Notes: generated by a model from the sequence alone, not told the origin. A DNA stretch of 64,000 bases from Enoplolaimus lenunculus (GCA_030248215.1 JASANG010001601.1:62001-126000); one strand, 5' to 3'; positions 36,101-45,966 are shown, numbered from the stretch's first letter. Program-made: numbers and translations.

Positions 36101-39100
36101 ACGGTGCGATATATATTATTTAACGTATATACACTGGGCTGAGTTGCCTATAGGCAACTCAATGTGAGAACGGGTTAACTATTGCGAACGCTATTTTTCA
36201 GTTTGATACAATGCAATTTTTGCTTGCATCCGTACTGCGCTCACTACAAACACGAGGCGACGAAGATATCGTAGACCGATTTAATTCATACTACACTGTT
36301 ATCATTTTACTCGTTTGTACTGCAGTATCAACTGCAAAACAGTATGTTGGACGTCCTATTCATTGCTGGGTCCCGCCTCAATTTACAACATCCATGGAAG
36401 AATATATCGAATCGTATTGTTGGATTCAAAACACGTACTGGATACCGTTGCACGAAAACATTCCTGACGATATTCAGACAAGAGAAAGCTTACAACTTGG
36501 CTATTATCAATGGACACCGTTTATTTTAGCGCTCGAGGCGTTAATGTTCTATATTCCGGCAGCGTTGTGGCGATTGCTCAATTGGCAAAGTGGTTAGTTG
36601 TGGGTATTGCAGATCGTCGGCCAACAACTCGTCGACCGACAACTTGTAATCAAACTCTTTGTGACTCGACAATTTGTCGCTCATTATTTATGATTACGAT
36701 TAGAATTAAGCTTAGCATTATCTTATACTTAATAGGTTTAGACAGGTGTCGGACAACAAACTTTTCGGCCGGCGAGCTGTATATATTATATATATTTGTC
36801 TTGAACATACGCCTAAGCCAAGCCCATAGGCTGATCTTATACCCTTAAGTCTAATTTTTACCTACGCATAGACTGTGGGTTTGTTTTTCCTGATCTATAA
36901 AATAAGATATGTGACACAGGTAGTTTTAAAAAATAAAACTGACCCAGCAAGACTGTAATTACGACCCATGTCAAGAATAGGCGCCTGCCACCGCGAGACA
37001 GGGGAACTGGGAGATTTAGAGACTTGCAAATTTCGACTTATGCCTAGGACTATGCATATATTTCAGTTTTGGTTTAGGTTACGCTCAGTTATAGGCTTAG
37101 GTTTACACTTATGCTTAATGAGCAAGCACTTATTCTTAACACAGAGTGTAGTTATTGTAAAATGTATTGATTTGGTGAAGGTAGTGTTAAAATTACATTG
37201 GGAAGACTGTATATAGATTTGTAGAACCTTACCAGCCACATACTAATGCAAAAGTTGTTAGAAAAATTATATTGACTCGATGGGTGATGACTCTCGCTAC
37301 AGTTGATACCCCAGCCTTAGGGATGCAGTATACCTTACAGTGCCGGACGCCACCGCGTGCCTCTATGCGTTTGCCAACAAACATATTGGCGACATCTATC
37401 CGGTGGCGTACGGCGGTGCACGCAGCAGCATATATCGCAACCCAATTAAACTGGTTCAAATTTCAGGGGTCAACATTCAGTGCCTTGTCAATATGGCACG
37501 CGATACCCAAGGTCTCGATTTAATTCGTCGCCAACGTGCAATTGAAGGAATAACCTGTACATTAGAAGACGTTATATCGCTTCAAAACGCACTGCGCAAT
37601 TTACACGTTAAATACTGCCGAATTTGGCCTATGAAACAGTTGCGAGGTCGCTACATGTCGTCAATATACATATTTGTTAAACTGTTGTATACCGTTAATG
37701 TGATTGGCCAATTTTTTCTACTAAATACATTTCTGAAAGGTGAAAACTATACACTGTACGGATTAGAAGTGGTGATTGACTTGATACGAGGCCGAATGTG
37801 GCGTGAATCCGGCCATTTTCCACGAGTGACGTTGTGCGATTTTGAAGTGAAATATTTAGGCAATTTGAATCGGTATACGGTTCAGTGTGCGTTAATTGCG
37901 AATTTATTCAACGAAAAAATATTCGCATTTTTGTGGTGCTGGTATTTTTTGTTGGGTACAGTAACGCTGGGCAGCTTAGCGTTTTGGACGTTCAATTTAG
38001 TTTTGACCGCACAACGGATTGGATTTGTCACTAAATACCTCAGTATTATTGCTGAACGCGATGAATCGAATCGAAATTCTGCCTATCATCAGGTGAGCCA
38101 CAGGGCCGCAGCCAAACAGACGGCAAGATAGGTTTAGCTAATGCCTCGAGAAAAAAAAAATATGACCACGTTTCAAAAAGTTTCAGTCTTGCTTCAAAGT
38201 CATTCGCCGAAAAACCAAACAGTACCCGAATGCTGAACGCGTTCAATCGAACCGGAATTCAGCCTATCGCGTTTTTTGCTGCAAATTTGTTATAACTTTT
38301 CAGAAATTACTAATGCTATTTTAGCTTGTTCTCGATTCTCAAATGCCAACTGATCTTTACAAATACAGAACCTTTAAATTAGCATGTTCAAGTATAAAGA
38401 ACACGTTTGATCTGGGTTTTTGTTTCAAAATAGGCTCCTAAACTTCAGAAAAAACAAGCTTTACCTATCGGCATCATTTCAGATGTTTTAATGCCGGAAT
38501 ATTTTATAAACCAGCATATTAAAGTTGGGTAGCACAACCTTTCTACATTCCTACATTGTGCCTCAAATCATACGTTTAGTATTTTAAAAACAAAATTTTT
38601 CCTCGGTTCTTGTACAATTTCTACCCACAGCCTTAGGCTTTGGTTTCGGAAATTGTTTGCCTAAGCCTAAAAGCATTAGTCTTAATTGGAAGGAGCCCAC
38701 AAGTGCCTTTACCTTGGCCCAACTTCTAAAATGCTTATAGTATCTATCACCAGTTAGTAATATGTTTTCAAACTAACGAACTTCTGCACTTGCAGTTGTC
38801 AAAACTTACACAGAAGTAGAGTAAATCAAAAGTAACAAATGTGCTCAATTTGAAGCCTCACCATTTTCTGGTTCGAAAGTTACAAGACCTATCACCAACT
38901 GGTAATAGATGCTACACACATTTGACAATACGGAATCATATTTCAGGTGCCAATATTTCTGTACGAATCGTTCATAACGCAATACCTACGCTGTGACGGT
39001 GTGTTTATCATCAGAATGCTTGCATCTCATGCCGGTGACGTCATGGCAATGGAAATTACTCGCCAGCTCGTTGTAAACTATCGAGACTCAGAAATGCCCA

Positions 39101-39183
39101 CCGGTCAAGGACGAACTGGAGGCGCGTCTGAAGGCAGTCAAGATCTCGCCAAGGGCAGCTCTTATGCTGAGCCATATGCTTGA
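33125..39183 (+). CDS. innexin (invertebrate gap-junction channel subunit)
   Basis: Four-pass membrane protein that forms gap junctions or hemichannels. Exons: about 33125-33551, 36202-36592, 37467-38092, 38947-39183; all junction phases fit. The core (36211 on, about 415 residues) has KQYVGRPIHCW, loop-1 cysteines with YCWIQNTYW, the family signature GYYQW, TM2 ALEALMFYIPAALW, loop-2 cysteines in TLCDFEV and YTVQC, and TM4 NEKIFAFLWCWYFLL. It is closest to nematode UNC-7/UNC-9 as I remember them. The first listed exon gives about 140 residues rich in Gly and Ser, including a GGGGGCGPGGGG stretch, ahead of the core. C. elegans UNC-7 also has long-N isoforms. No ATG was found in that exon, so the start is further upstream, or a short form starts at ATG 36211. 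The gene ends YAEPYA, stop 39181-39183. Confidence 0.93.
33570..33785. mobile_element. MITE, CACCAGTTAG ends, in innexin intron 1
   Basis: GTATTCGCTCAAATGTGTGT followed by AGCATTAATCACCAG is mirrored by GCTAACTGGTGATAGGTGCT and CATCTGACAATAC. It begins only about 18 bp after the exon's donor site. Confidence 0.75.
34238..34557 (-). mobile_element. TTAGGC-type MITE, type A, with right half duplicated
   Basis: It starts TGTATAAAATAGGGTCATAA. Its right half, from CTAAGC through CACAGAAAAACGTTC to TTTACTTGGGCC, occurs twice in tandem (to about 34425 and to 34557) with few differences. It lies in innexin intron 1. Confidence 0.8.
35300..35340. repeat. fragment of CACCAGTTAG MITE
   Basis: ATATCGCTAACTGGTGGTAG then GTGCTATACGTGCG is one arm only, in innexin intron 1. 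Confidence 0.6.
35715..35895 (+). repeat. degenerate TTAGGC tract
   Basis: Repeated TTTAGGCTTAAACTTATG-like units have no clear arms. The tract directly precedes the piggyBac-like insertion at 35912. Confidence 0.5.
35912..36174 (-). mobile_element. piggyBac-like MITE with tRNA-like core, intact copy (263 bp)
   Basis: TTAA at 35908-35911 and 36175-36178 flanks CCCTTTCTCACATGAATATT and CAATGTGAGAACGGG. The palindrome TTGCCTATAGGCAACTCA lies at one end. On the minus strand the core reads TAGCTGAGTGGTGATGG, CGCCTCTCAC and GAGTTCGAATTC. It ends 27 bp before the innexin exon at 36202. Confidence 0.9.
36605..36695. repeat. dispersed repeat related to 29405-29475
   Basis: ACAACTCGTCGACCGACAAC and GACTCGACAATTTGTCGCTC recur in the same order at 29405-29475. 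It is intronic in the innexin gene; the family is unknown. Confidence 0.6.
38223..38275 (+). repeat. duplicate of an innexin exon end inside the next intron
   Basis: GCTGAACGCGTTCAATCGAA then CCGGAATTCAGCCTATC matches the exon end at 38051-38088 (GCTGAACGCGATGAATCGAA then TCGAAATTCTGCCTATC), 181 bp downstream. It has no usable donor and is not in the gene model. Confidence 0.75.
38721..38932. mobile_element. MITE, CACCAGTTAG ends, in innexin intron 3
   Basis: TATAGTATCTATCACCAGTT is mirrored by CAACTGGTAATAGATGCTAC and CATTTGACAATAC. Its right edge is about 15 bp from the last exon, so the element probably supplies that intron's branch-point region. Confidence 0.75.
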
Positions 39184-40979
39184 CCGTAGATTCCCTACTT
39201 TTGCCTGTTTGCAAGCATCAATCTCTAGTGCACCTAGAACGCTCTCTTAGCTACATTTCCTTATTATCAAGAAGCTTTCATTACCGCACCTCAGTCAGAG
39301 CTTCAAAATAATTGCAACACGATTTATGCCAAGTCTATAGACAGGTTGAAAATGGGCATGCAGGTTCGTTGCTAAAGGTGGCGTTAATGGTGAAACATAC
39401 GCCAGACCCTGGTATTGTTAGCCCAAAGCTGCAATTTATGAGGGGCGAAATAGGGTCCTGCCTGTTGTTGACCGTATCTTCCATGACCTAAAATACCTTA
39501 GTGTCGCAGCATAGACGAATTCAAGAGTAAAATTTCTTCGTTATATCAGCAGTAATGTTTTAGCCTCCTTTTGTTATCAATTCTAAGTAGCGGACGTGTG
39601 TCTGTTACACTAAAATTTCCGATCTACGAGAAGCGAGAGCCAATAATTGCAACTGCAGTATTGTATCCTCTTCTTGATTTGAGCATGAAAGAAATGCAAT
39701 GCTTTGTTTATTGGGAAATCATTGTAAATATGTGTACTCAAACTCTGGGAGTTTGGTTCAGTTGATGAACAATTGCTGTATACAAGATTGTGGAGTTAAA
39801 AAAGTTCGATCAAAATTAACTGCAAGCTGGGCCCTCGTACACTTCTTCCACAAGTTTAGGCTTAGGCATACAGAGGCGGATCCAAAAATTTAGGGGCTTA
39901 GACATACAGAGGCGGATTTAAAAATTTCTTACCGGGGAGGCGGGCTGGCAAATGTTACGAAACGCAAAAATTGTCAGGTAGGAACTTTATCGTTTTATCA
40001 CGAAAAAATTTTCTTAAGAGAAAAATTGTAAGGTAGGAACCTTATCATTTTGTCAACAATATAATTTTTAAGGGGAAAAATTGTAATGTGTTGTCACAAA
40101 AAAATTTCTGAGGATAACAATTGTATTTATTCACAAAAAATTTCTGAGCGGGAAATTGTAAGTTAGGTACCTTACTATTTTATCGCCTATAAAATTCTGA
40201 CGGGAAGGGGCGCACGCCCTCCCCGTGCCCCCCTCTGGATCCGCTAGTGTACGCATAGGGTTAGGAAATGGCTGTCATAAGTCTAAGCGTGGACCAAAAC
40301 TTTTGCCGATACCTTTACCTATGCTTTCGCCTGAACCTGAACCTAAGTGTAAGCTTTAATCTTAAATGTGGGTGGAAACTGTACAAAGACCGCGAGCTTT
40401 TTTAAGTGGTTTAATTTGAAAAAGGGGAACTTTTTTAGTTCCCCCACAACTGAAATTTGGAGGAAACTTTGCGGGGTGCCATGGTTTTCATTCCAGAATG
40501 TCAAAACCACAGTCCAAAAAACGATTCCTTAGGAATTTTAGAAATTTCAATGGTAGCGCTATAGTTTTGATGACGTCCGGCGCTTAAATTTTAGAGTTTT
40601 TCAAGTTTGTCTCAGGTACTTAAGCAGGTAAATCGTGAGGCTTGTGTTTTCTGGCCCAGTAAAGTTTTCAAAATTTTCAAATTTTGACACATATAAGTTA
40701 TTAGGCTTGACATAGGCAGCGGTTTGCCATCGGCTTAGAATATGGTTAAGATTGTCGCGGCTGTGGGCCGAACTTTATAAGGCACTCAATCTTGTAACTT
40801 AATGGGCTTAATTATAGTCTCGTCTCAGCACTGACGTTATCTATCGCTTAAAAAGTCTTTTCAGTGAATAAACTGCCATTTGTATTAACAATTAGTGTAA
40901 AAATGAATTTCAAAGCATGCATTCGGTTCAGATGCGAGATCTGAAGGCGGCTGCCATGCAACAATACCGCTAAATCTTT
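39184..40979. other. intergenic: one weak exon and an hAT-like element
   Basis: 39564-39765 follows a TTTTAG acceptor and stays open to TGA, with FPIYEKREPIIATAVLYPLL inside; no family was recognised and no partner exon found, so it is not called as a gene. 40255-40370 has degenerate TTAGGC words. 40380-40900 shows nothing identifiable. Confidence 0.3.
39881..40253. mobile_element. MITE-like element, GGATCC-containing ends, internal satellite
   Basis: CAGAGGCGGATCCAAAAATT at the left (with a second copy at about 39903) is mirrored by CTCTGGATCCGCTAGTG at the right. Inside, a unit near AAAAATTGTAAGGTAGGAAC followed by CTTATCATTTTATCA is repeated four times with decay. 47105-47279 is a shorter relative. 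Confidence 0.65.
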
Positions 40980-41620
40980 GGCCCAAGTTAGGGACAGGGG
41001 CGGAACGTTATTCCGTGGGACTGGAATAGAGTAAGGTTACGTTTTAGACTTATTTTATTGCTCAAGCTTAGGGTTTGGGTTACGTGCTGCATTGACCCGA
41101 ATAATATGGCGAGGGACTGATATTTATTTGACCTCTTGAGAGGGTACCCCCTGTTATTCGGTTACGGACTGTTATTTATTTTTAACCTGCCCTGCGCGCC
41201 GCCCTTCGTTACTAATATATCCGGTATTGCAAGTATCCGTTGAATTGTGTATTTGTCTTGCCTCAAAAGCTTAGAGCCATAATACAAGGATATACTTAGG
41301 AACGTACTTTCAAAACTTAAGTATGCTTTAAAGTTTCGAACTTAACCTTATTGGGTCCTGGAGTCATTTATTCGCTACAATTAGGAATAATTGACATTTA
41401 TGGACTCTAATAAGGGTGTAGGGATTCTATCCGCTTACGGACTTTTATTAGGGATACGGGCTCCTATTGATTGGGACTTACTCAAAATGGGGACCCCTCT
41501 TCTTACCCCCTCTTATTCGGGTCACTACAGTATAAGCTCATTCCGTCGTTTATGCTTAGGTTTATGCTAAGGAATATATTTGCTTATTCTACTGTTCTTA
41601 GCCTGTTCTGTACATTGGAC
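40980..41620 (+). mobile_element. TTAGGC-type MITE, type A, split by a younger element
   Basis: The left part begins GGCCCAAGTTAGGGACAGGG; the right part resumes TATAAGCTCATTCCGTCG and ends CTGTTCTGTACATTGGAC. The interval 41087-41530 is an inserted element. Joined across it, the interior follows the normal family order (TTAGG then TATAAGCTCATTC). Confidence 0.8.
41087..41530. mobile_element. MITE, CTGTAGTGACCC ends, inserted in a TTAGGC-type MITE
   Basis: It begins CTGCATTGACCCGAATAAT and ends CTTATTCGGGTCACTACAG before TA. It is a close relative of 22492-22920 throughout (CGGTTACGGACTGTTATTTA shared), so the two belong to one recent family. Confidence 0.82.
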
Positions 41621-42005
41621 GAAATTTCCAATTAATTTAAGACTCAAACGCCATTTTTACAGCCGTATATTGGCGAGGGGATGCAACGAAATGCGAACGC
41701 ATGTGACAATTTTAAATTACACAATCGTATCTTGGAGCTAATAATAAAAATCCTTGTTCCCCCTAAAATGACAAAGGAACCGAAATACTGGTTGAATATA
41801 TTTTCACTCAACCTATTCGCACTTGTTCCATTAACCATAAACTATCATGCTCGTGCCACCCATAGTTGCTCATAGATAAACTAAAAACTTTAGCTTACAT
41901 AGTAGAATTTTAAATTTTTGTTCTGAACAAGAATTTTCGCTTGTAAATCAATACGCCACAACAATGACAACCCAGTTGAAATGATAACATAGCACCAACA
42001 ACAAA

Positions 42006-42327
42006 AACTGAAGCTACAACAGCAGCACCGCGAATTTACAATAAATACTACATTCATACAACAACATCAACGTCAACAACCACAACAACAACGACAACAA
42101 CCAAAATAAACAACAACAACAAAAAACAACAACAAAAAAATCAACAACAACAACAAACAACAACAACAAACAACAGCAACAACAACAACAACAAAAAACG
42201 CAACAACAACAACAAAAAAAACAACAACAACAAACAACAACAACAAACAACAACAACAACAACAAAAACACAACAACAACAACAAAAAACAACAACAAAC
42301 AACAACAACAACAACAACAACAACACT
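42006..42327. repeat. (CAA)n-rich microsatellite, about 320 bp
   Basis: Long imperfect CAA/ACAAAA tracts end about 66 bp before the ATG at 42393. On the minus strand they create open frames of Val/Cys/Leu runs, which are artefacts of the repeat. Confidence 0.9.
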
Positions 42328-42392
42328 AGCGTTTCCAACGATCTTTGTATCGATCTCATTACCATGATCAAATTGAATGAACCAGTCAGACA

Positions 42393-42800
42393 ATGGAATC
42401 AACATTACTAGATTTTGCCGTATTTACTTTAAAATGGCTCACAATTCTCGCAGCAATGATTCTATTAATCGCATCGTGTGCTAAACGTCGCCGTAAACGT
42501 TCATCCAGCGACCAATCGGTGGTACCCAGCGTAGCGCGAACAAGTCGGCTCAAACTGTTGGCCTTCCGAGGCACCAACGCTAAACAACCGAAACAGATTT
42601 CAGTCAAATTCGCTTCGAAACCCCCGGCGATCCCGGAATACGTTCTGCCAGAGTACAAATCTGATATGACCACTGTCCACGAAGTTTCGTCTATCATTTT
42701 GACCAAAACGTCTAATAGTGATGTTAGAAGTATATCGCCCTTGCCGAGAGATTCAAGTTATGTTGCGTCGGTTGTCGTGAAACAAGCGGTCGTTGAGTAG
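42393..42800 (+). CDS. predicted small single-pass membrane protein, unassigned
   Basis: The ATG follows an in-frame TGA at 42378 and opens 135 codons to TAG with no intron. Residues about 8-27 (TLKWLTILAAMILLIASC) form one membrane segment, followed by KRRRKR, which predicts a cytoplasmic basic tail. The rest is polar with SKPPAIPEYVLPEYKS and a Ser-rich end. Base use is more GC-rich and codon-like than the flanks. No family was recognised. Upstream is the CAA microsatellite; downstream a CACCAGTTAG fragment. It could instead be a terminal exon, but the in-frame stop before the ATG and the clean start favour a single-exon gene. Confidence 0.55.
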   Translation: MESTLLDFAVFTLKWLTILAAMILLIASCAKRRRKRSSSDQSVVPSVARTSRLKLLAFRGTNAKQPKQISVKFASKPPAIPEYVLPEYKSDMTTVHEVSSIILTKTSNSDVRSISPLPRDSSYVASVVVKQAVVE

Positions 42801-42837
42801 ATTTTGATTGCGGTTAGTTTCCACGTTGGTCCATATT

Positions 42838-42880
42838 GTCAAATGCATATAGCACCTATCACCAGTTAGCGATAGCTTTT
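42838..42880. repeat. fragment of CACCAGTTAG MITE
   Basis: TTGTCAAATGCATATAGCAC then CTATCACCAGTTAGCGATAG is one well-kept arm; the other arm is not found nearby. Confidence 0.6.
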
Positions 42881-43336
42881 GGTTGGGCATTTTTTCAACC
42901 CACACAGCTAAGATCTTAGGGAACGTTTCAGTTCGTTTTCTGTTGTCAAATTACAAAGAACGTTCTGGCACAGGAACGACACTAAAATAGGGGTACTTTT
43001 AACCCCAGATTCATAGGGCTCGAGACCCCTGAATCCCCGCTAATGAAAGATACCCGAAGCGAAATGAGGGTAAGTGTTTCATTTAAAATTTTAAGTGTTT
43101 CAACAGTGAATTGCTTAGTGTGGGCAGTTTGGTGGACAATCGCAACCAATCCTGTTTACGGTTCCCTAAAATTGCAGATGGTTCAGGGCGGTGGCAGCCC
43201 CCCTGATAACCCGATTAAAGAAAAGTGTCCTGTATGGATGAAAGTGTTCCCTGGTGAGGGGTGAAGCAAACAAATTGCCAAGCGCTCGTACAGTTGATTT
43301 ACGGTTTGTTTATACCTTGGGCGGCCCTTATTTATA

Positions 43337-43552
43337 AATGAATAAAACGCCTATCACCAGTTAGTTACAGCTCTGCAGACTAACAATCTCACACGGCCTC
43401 ATATTTTAAAACTGTGCAAAATGTAGAGAAAATCAAATGCGAAAAATATGCGCGAATTTCGAACCTGATCGTTCTGTAGTTCGAAACTTAATACAAGACC
43501 TTTCGCCAACTGGTTATAAGGTGCTGCGCATTTTGCAAATTTGCACACTTTT
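43337..43552. mobile_element. MITE, CACCAGTTAG ends
   Basis: ACGCCTATCACCAGTTAGTT is mirrored by CCAACTGGTTATAAGGTGCT. The interior shares AACTTAATACAAGACCTTTC-type sequence with the copy at 38721. Confidence 0.7.
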
Positions 43553-43912
43553 AAAGTTGGAATTTTTGACTTTAAATTAACGTTAGTTGGAATTTTAGCA
43601 AAGTAAATTTAGACCACTAACATACCTGTTTCACATTTGAGATTTCGTAGAGTTTTCCCTAGAAAACATGATGTGGATAAAATTGACTTTTGACCAAGAT
43701 TTTATCAGAATGTTGAATTTAACTGTTAAATCAGACAAAATTTTCGTTCCAATCGCGGTTCCGAGCGAACGCGTTTCCGATGCCGGAACCGAGATTTTTC
43801 GGTTTTAAGTGTCTTGTTTTTCAATTTGTAATTTTGGTTTAAAGACAATAAATAAATTTCGACTCCGAATCCGATTAATAAACCATACTTATTCCGGTAA
43901 CACAAATTTCAG

Positions 43913-44159
43913 GGCATGCAGAAATGTATTTGGTTGATAAGTCGGGCTGTGTTCGCGGTGCCATATACTATGCAAAAGTAAATAAATAATTTTCAAAAAA
44001 GTGAAATTTTTCAATATTCAATTGGTATTTATTATTAATCATTTGTTTCAGTTGGTCCCGGCCAAAATGATAACTGTCACATGTGGCAAACTGACCATTT
44101 TTCTGGACTACACACGCCTGGTTTACATGATCTATTTCAAATATGCTGTACCTTTATGA
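43913..44159 (+). CDS. two 3'-terminal exons of an unassigned gene
   Basis: Exon 43913-43977 sits between a TTTCAG acceptor and a GTAAAT donor and reads HAEMYLVDKSGCVRGAIYYA then K. Exon 44052-44159 follows TTTGTTTCAG in the same phase, contains KMITVTCGKLTIFLDYTRL, and ends at TGA. The short intron (74 bp), fitting phases and protein-like residues support real exons. The incoming phase (one base carried over) needs an upstream exon; neither 42393-42800 nor the short frame at 43043 fits convincingly. No family was recognised. The last 20 residues are hydrophobic and aromatic. Confidence 0.45.
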
Positions 44160-44396
44160 TTGGTCGTCAATTTTTGCGCCATCGCAATAAGCGCTGATGA
44201 ACTTGAGTTCAGTAGAAATGCTATTTTGGGCGAAAGAATGAGATACTCGGACCCGTAGCCAGAAGGGAGCCAGGTAGGCATAGCCCTGTTTAAAAATTTT
44301 GGCCTCCGCCACGAGCCGGGTGGATGCTTTGAGGATCATACCTAGAGTTTGTACCCATATCTATCTATTGGTTACAATTGCGCTATGTTGTTGCAG

Positions 44397-44480
44397 ACAC
44401 GGTCTACCTGACCAATTGATGGAGTGACCCTCATAAGATCTGTAGGTCACACACTAGTTCGATTCTCCCTCGCAACCGGT
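44397..44480 (+). pseudogene. tRNA-Met-like pseudogene or SINE head
   Basis: CTCATAAGATCTGTAGGTC resembles the anticodon and variable region of elongator tRNA-Met (CAT), and CTAGTTCGATTCTCC resembles the T arm/B box. The D arm (GACCAATTGATGGAGTGA) is altered and the acceptor stem does not close. Confidence 0.45.
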
Positions 44481-45110
44481 GTTGGTTACGCTGCTTGAGT
44501 AAAACGGACTTGACTTCCGACCGATTGTAAATTAACCCTGTAGCCAGTTAAACGCGTGCAAAGGCAAAACAATTTCAACAATGGTATGCGGTAACTCATA
44601 TGAAATACAAACGGGCAAAATGGACTGTCCATTAGGCCAAGTGGACAAATGGCCGCTAGGTCGGTCATATCTTGGGCCACTTAACAAAATTAAAGCAATC
44701 TTAAGTGAGCTGGTATGTCTCAAAAGGTGTGGGTCGCGTTTAGTGCCAGTGCATAACCTGCAAGCGGCGATAAAACATTTCTGGGGGTGGCCAAAATATT
44801 TATAGGGAACCTGTGCGTATCCTGTTGCCCTGGCTACGGTTTCGAGCTACATAGATTGACGGTAGAAATCTGATAATATGTATTGCTTGCTAGACTTCCG
44901 AGGACTTATATCAATTCTGTTTGTCTCAGTGATGCTTTCAATATTAAGGTTAGCACAGAAACCAGTGATATGTGTTTTGGTATAATATTAAAATTAAGCT
45001 GAAAGCTTTTTTGTTTGGATGAGCATGATTTGACGAATAACGCGGCTAAAAGGCTAAAAAACGTGCAGTAAATGCACAATGCCCTGGACGAATTTAAACT
45101 ATTTCGGACG

Positions 45111-45247
45111 AATGTATGGAACAGGGCCGTAACAACTATTAATGGCTCAAGCATATTTTAAGCTTAAGCCTTAGTGTAAGCAAAAAATTGTCTAAAGCTT
45201 AAGCTTTACTCTAATGTAGTCCCTTAGTTCTAAATGGAGGGAACAGG
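45111..45247 (-). mobile_element. TTAGGC-type MITE, type A, shortened
   Basis: AATGTATGGAACAGGGCCGT, then AAGCTTAAGCCTTAGTGTAA and TTGTCTAAAGCTTAAGC. The right end is worn (CTAAATGGAGGGAACAGG). Confidence 0.65.
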
Positions 45248-45258
45248 TTAACGAACTT

Positions 45259-45459
45259 ATGATAGGCAGTATTAATATAAAAAATACCATCGGCAGATTT
45301 AGAAACTCAGAAAAAGGGATTCTGCGCAATATAGTGAGAAAAGCTCCCGAGCAAAACAAGCAAGTAAGAAGCCAAGCGCAATTGTTGTATTTCTGTTACC
45401 GAGAGCTTGGTCTGGATGGGACTTTCATAGACGTGCCTGTGACAAGTTTGGTAGACTAG
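45259..45459 (+). CDS. unassigned short ORF
   Basis: ATG plus 66 codons, reading KNTIGRFRNSEKGILRNIVR and YFCYRELGLDGTFIDVPVTS. It is not repeat-derived as far as can be seen and contains a possible GTAAGA donor after QNKQ. It sits between a MITE and a tRNA-like sequence, with no recognised family. It may be chance. Confidence 0.2.
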   Translation: MIGSINIKNTIGRFRNSEKGILRNIVRKAPEQNKQVRSQAQLLYFCYRELGLDGTFIDVPVTSLVD

Positions 45460-45490
45460 GGTACGACAGTTTTTTAGGTTTTAGTTCTCA

Positions 45491-45592
45491 TCAGCTGAAA
45501 ATGAGGGACGCTTCCAATAGGTTTCGAACTCGGTCGAGAGATTTTTCAGTCCAGCGCGCTATCCACTGAGCCAAGCCGACTCGCAATCAACT
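45491..45592 (-). pseudogene. tRNA-Phe-like pseudogene
   Basis: On the minus strand: TTGGCTCAGTGGATAGCGCG (D arm/A box), CTGGACTGAAAAATC (anticodon GAA in position) and CGAGTTCGAAACC (B box). The T and acceptor stems do not pair, so it is a pseudogene or SINE head. Confidence 0.55.
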
Positions 45593-45774
45593 GCTGAGTT
45601 TTTCTGTTTTTATGCCTTATAAGAACCTCAACATTATACACATGTATCTTCGTTCTTCCATGTTTTACTGCTGCTGCATATGAAGGCACTACATATGCAA
45701 CAGTGTTTTTTGCCGATGTACAGCATCAGCATGAGGTTATTATTTGCCTCCATACAACCGCATGTCACAGTGCC

Positions 45775-45966
45775 GGCCCATGTTACTTTAAGAGGCGTCC
45801 AAGTTTCATGATCAGTCCATAAAAGAGTAGTTTTAAATTCTAGATTACATTTTTTTTGCTTAGGCTTAAGCTTAGGCTTAGGAACACATTTTTGCAGTAC
45901 TTAGGCTTAGGCTTAGGCTTACGAATACGCTTAATCCACTGTTACGACCCATAAAGTAACCTGGCC
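45775..45966 (+). mobile_element. TTAGGC-type MITE, type B
   Basis: GGCCCATGTTACTTTAAGAG at the left and CATAAAGTAACCTGGCC at the right, with GCTTAGGCTTAGGCTTACG inside. Flanks share GTGCC (5 bases). Confidence 0.85.

Noticed and set aside
37340-37466. Extension of the innexin exon to the left
   Set aside because: The frame is open, but the sequence has no innexin similarity, and the TTTCAG at 37466 joins 36592 in phase exactly at the conserved position.
42014-42405. Long minus-strand open frames of Val, Cys and Leu runs
   Set aside because: They are the direct translation of the (CAA)n microsatellite; no coding signal outside the repeat.
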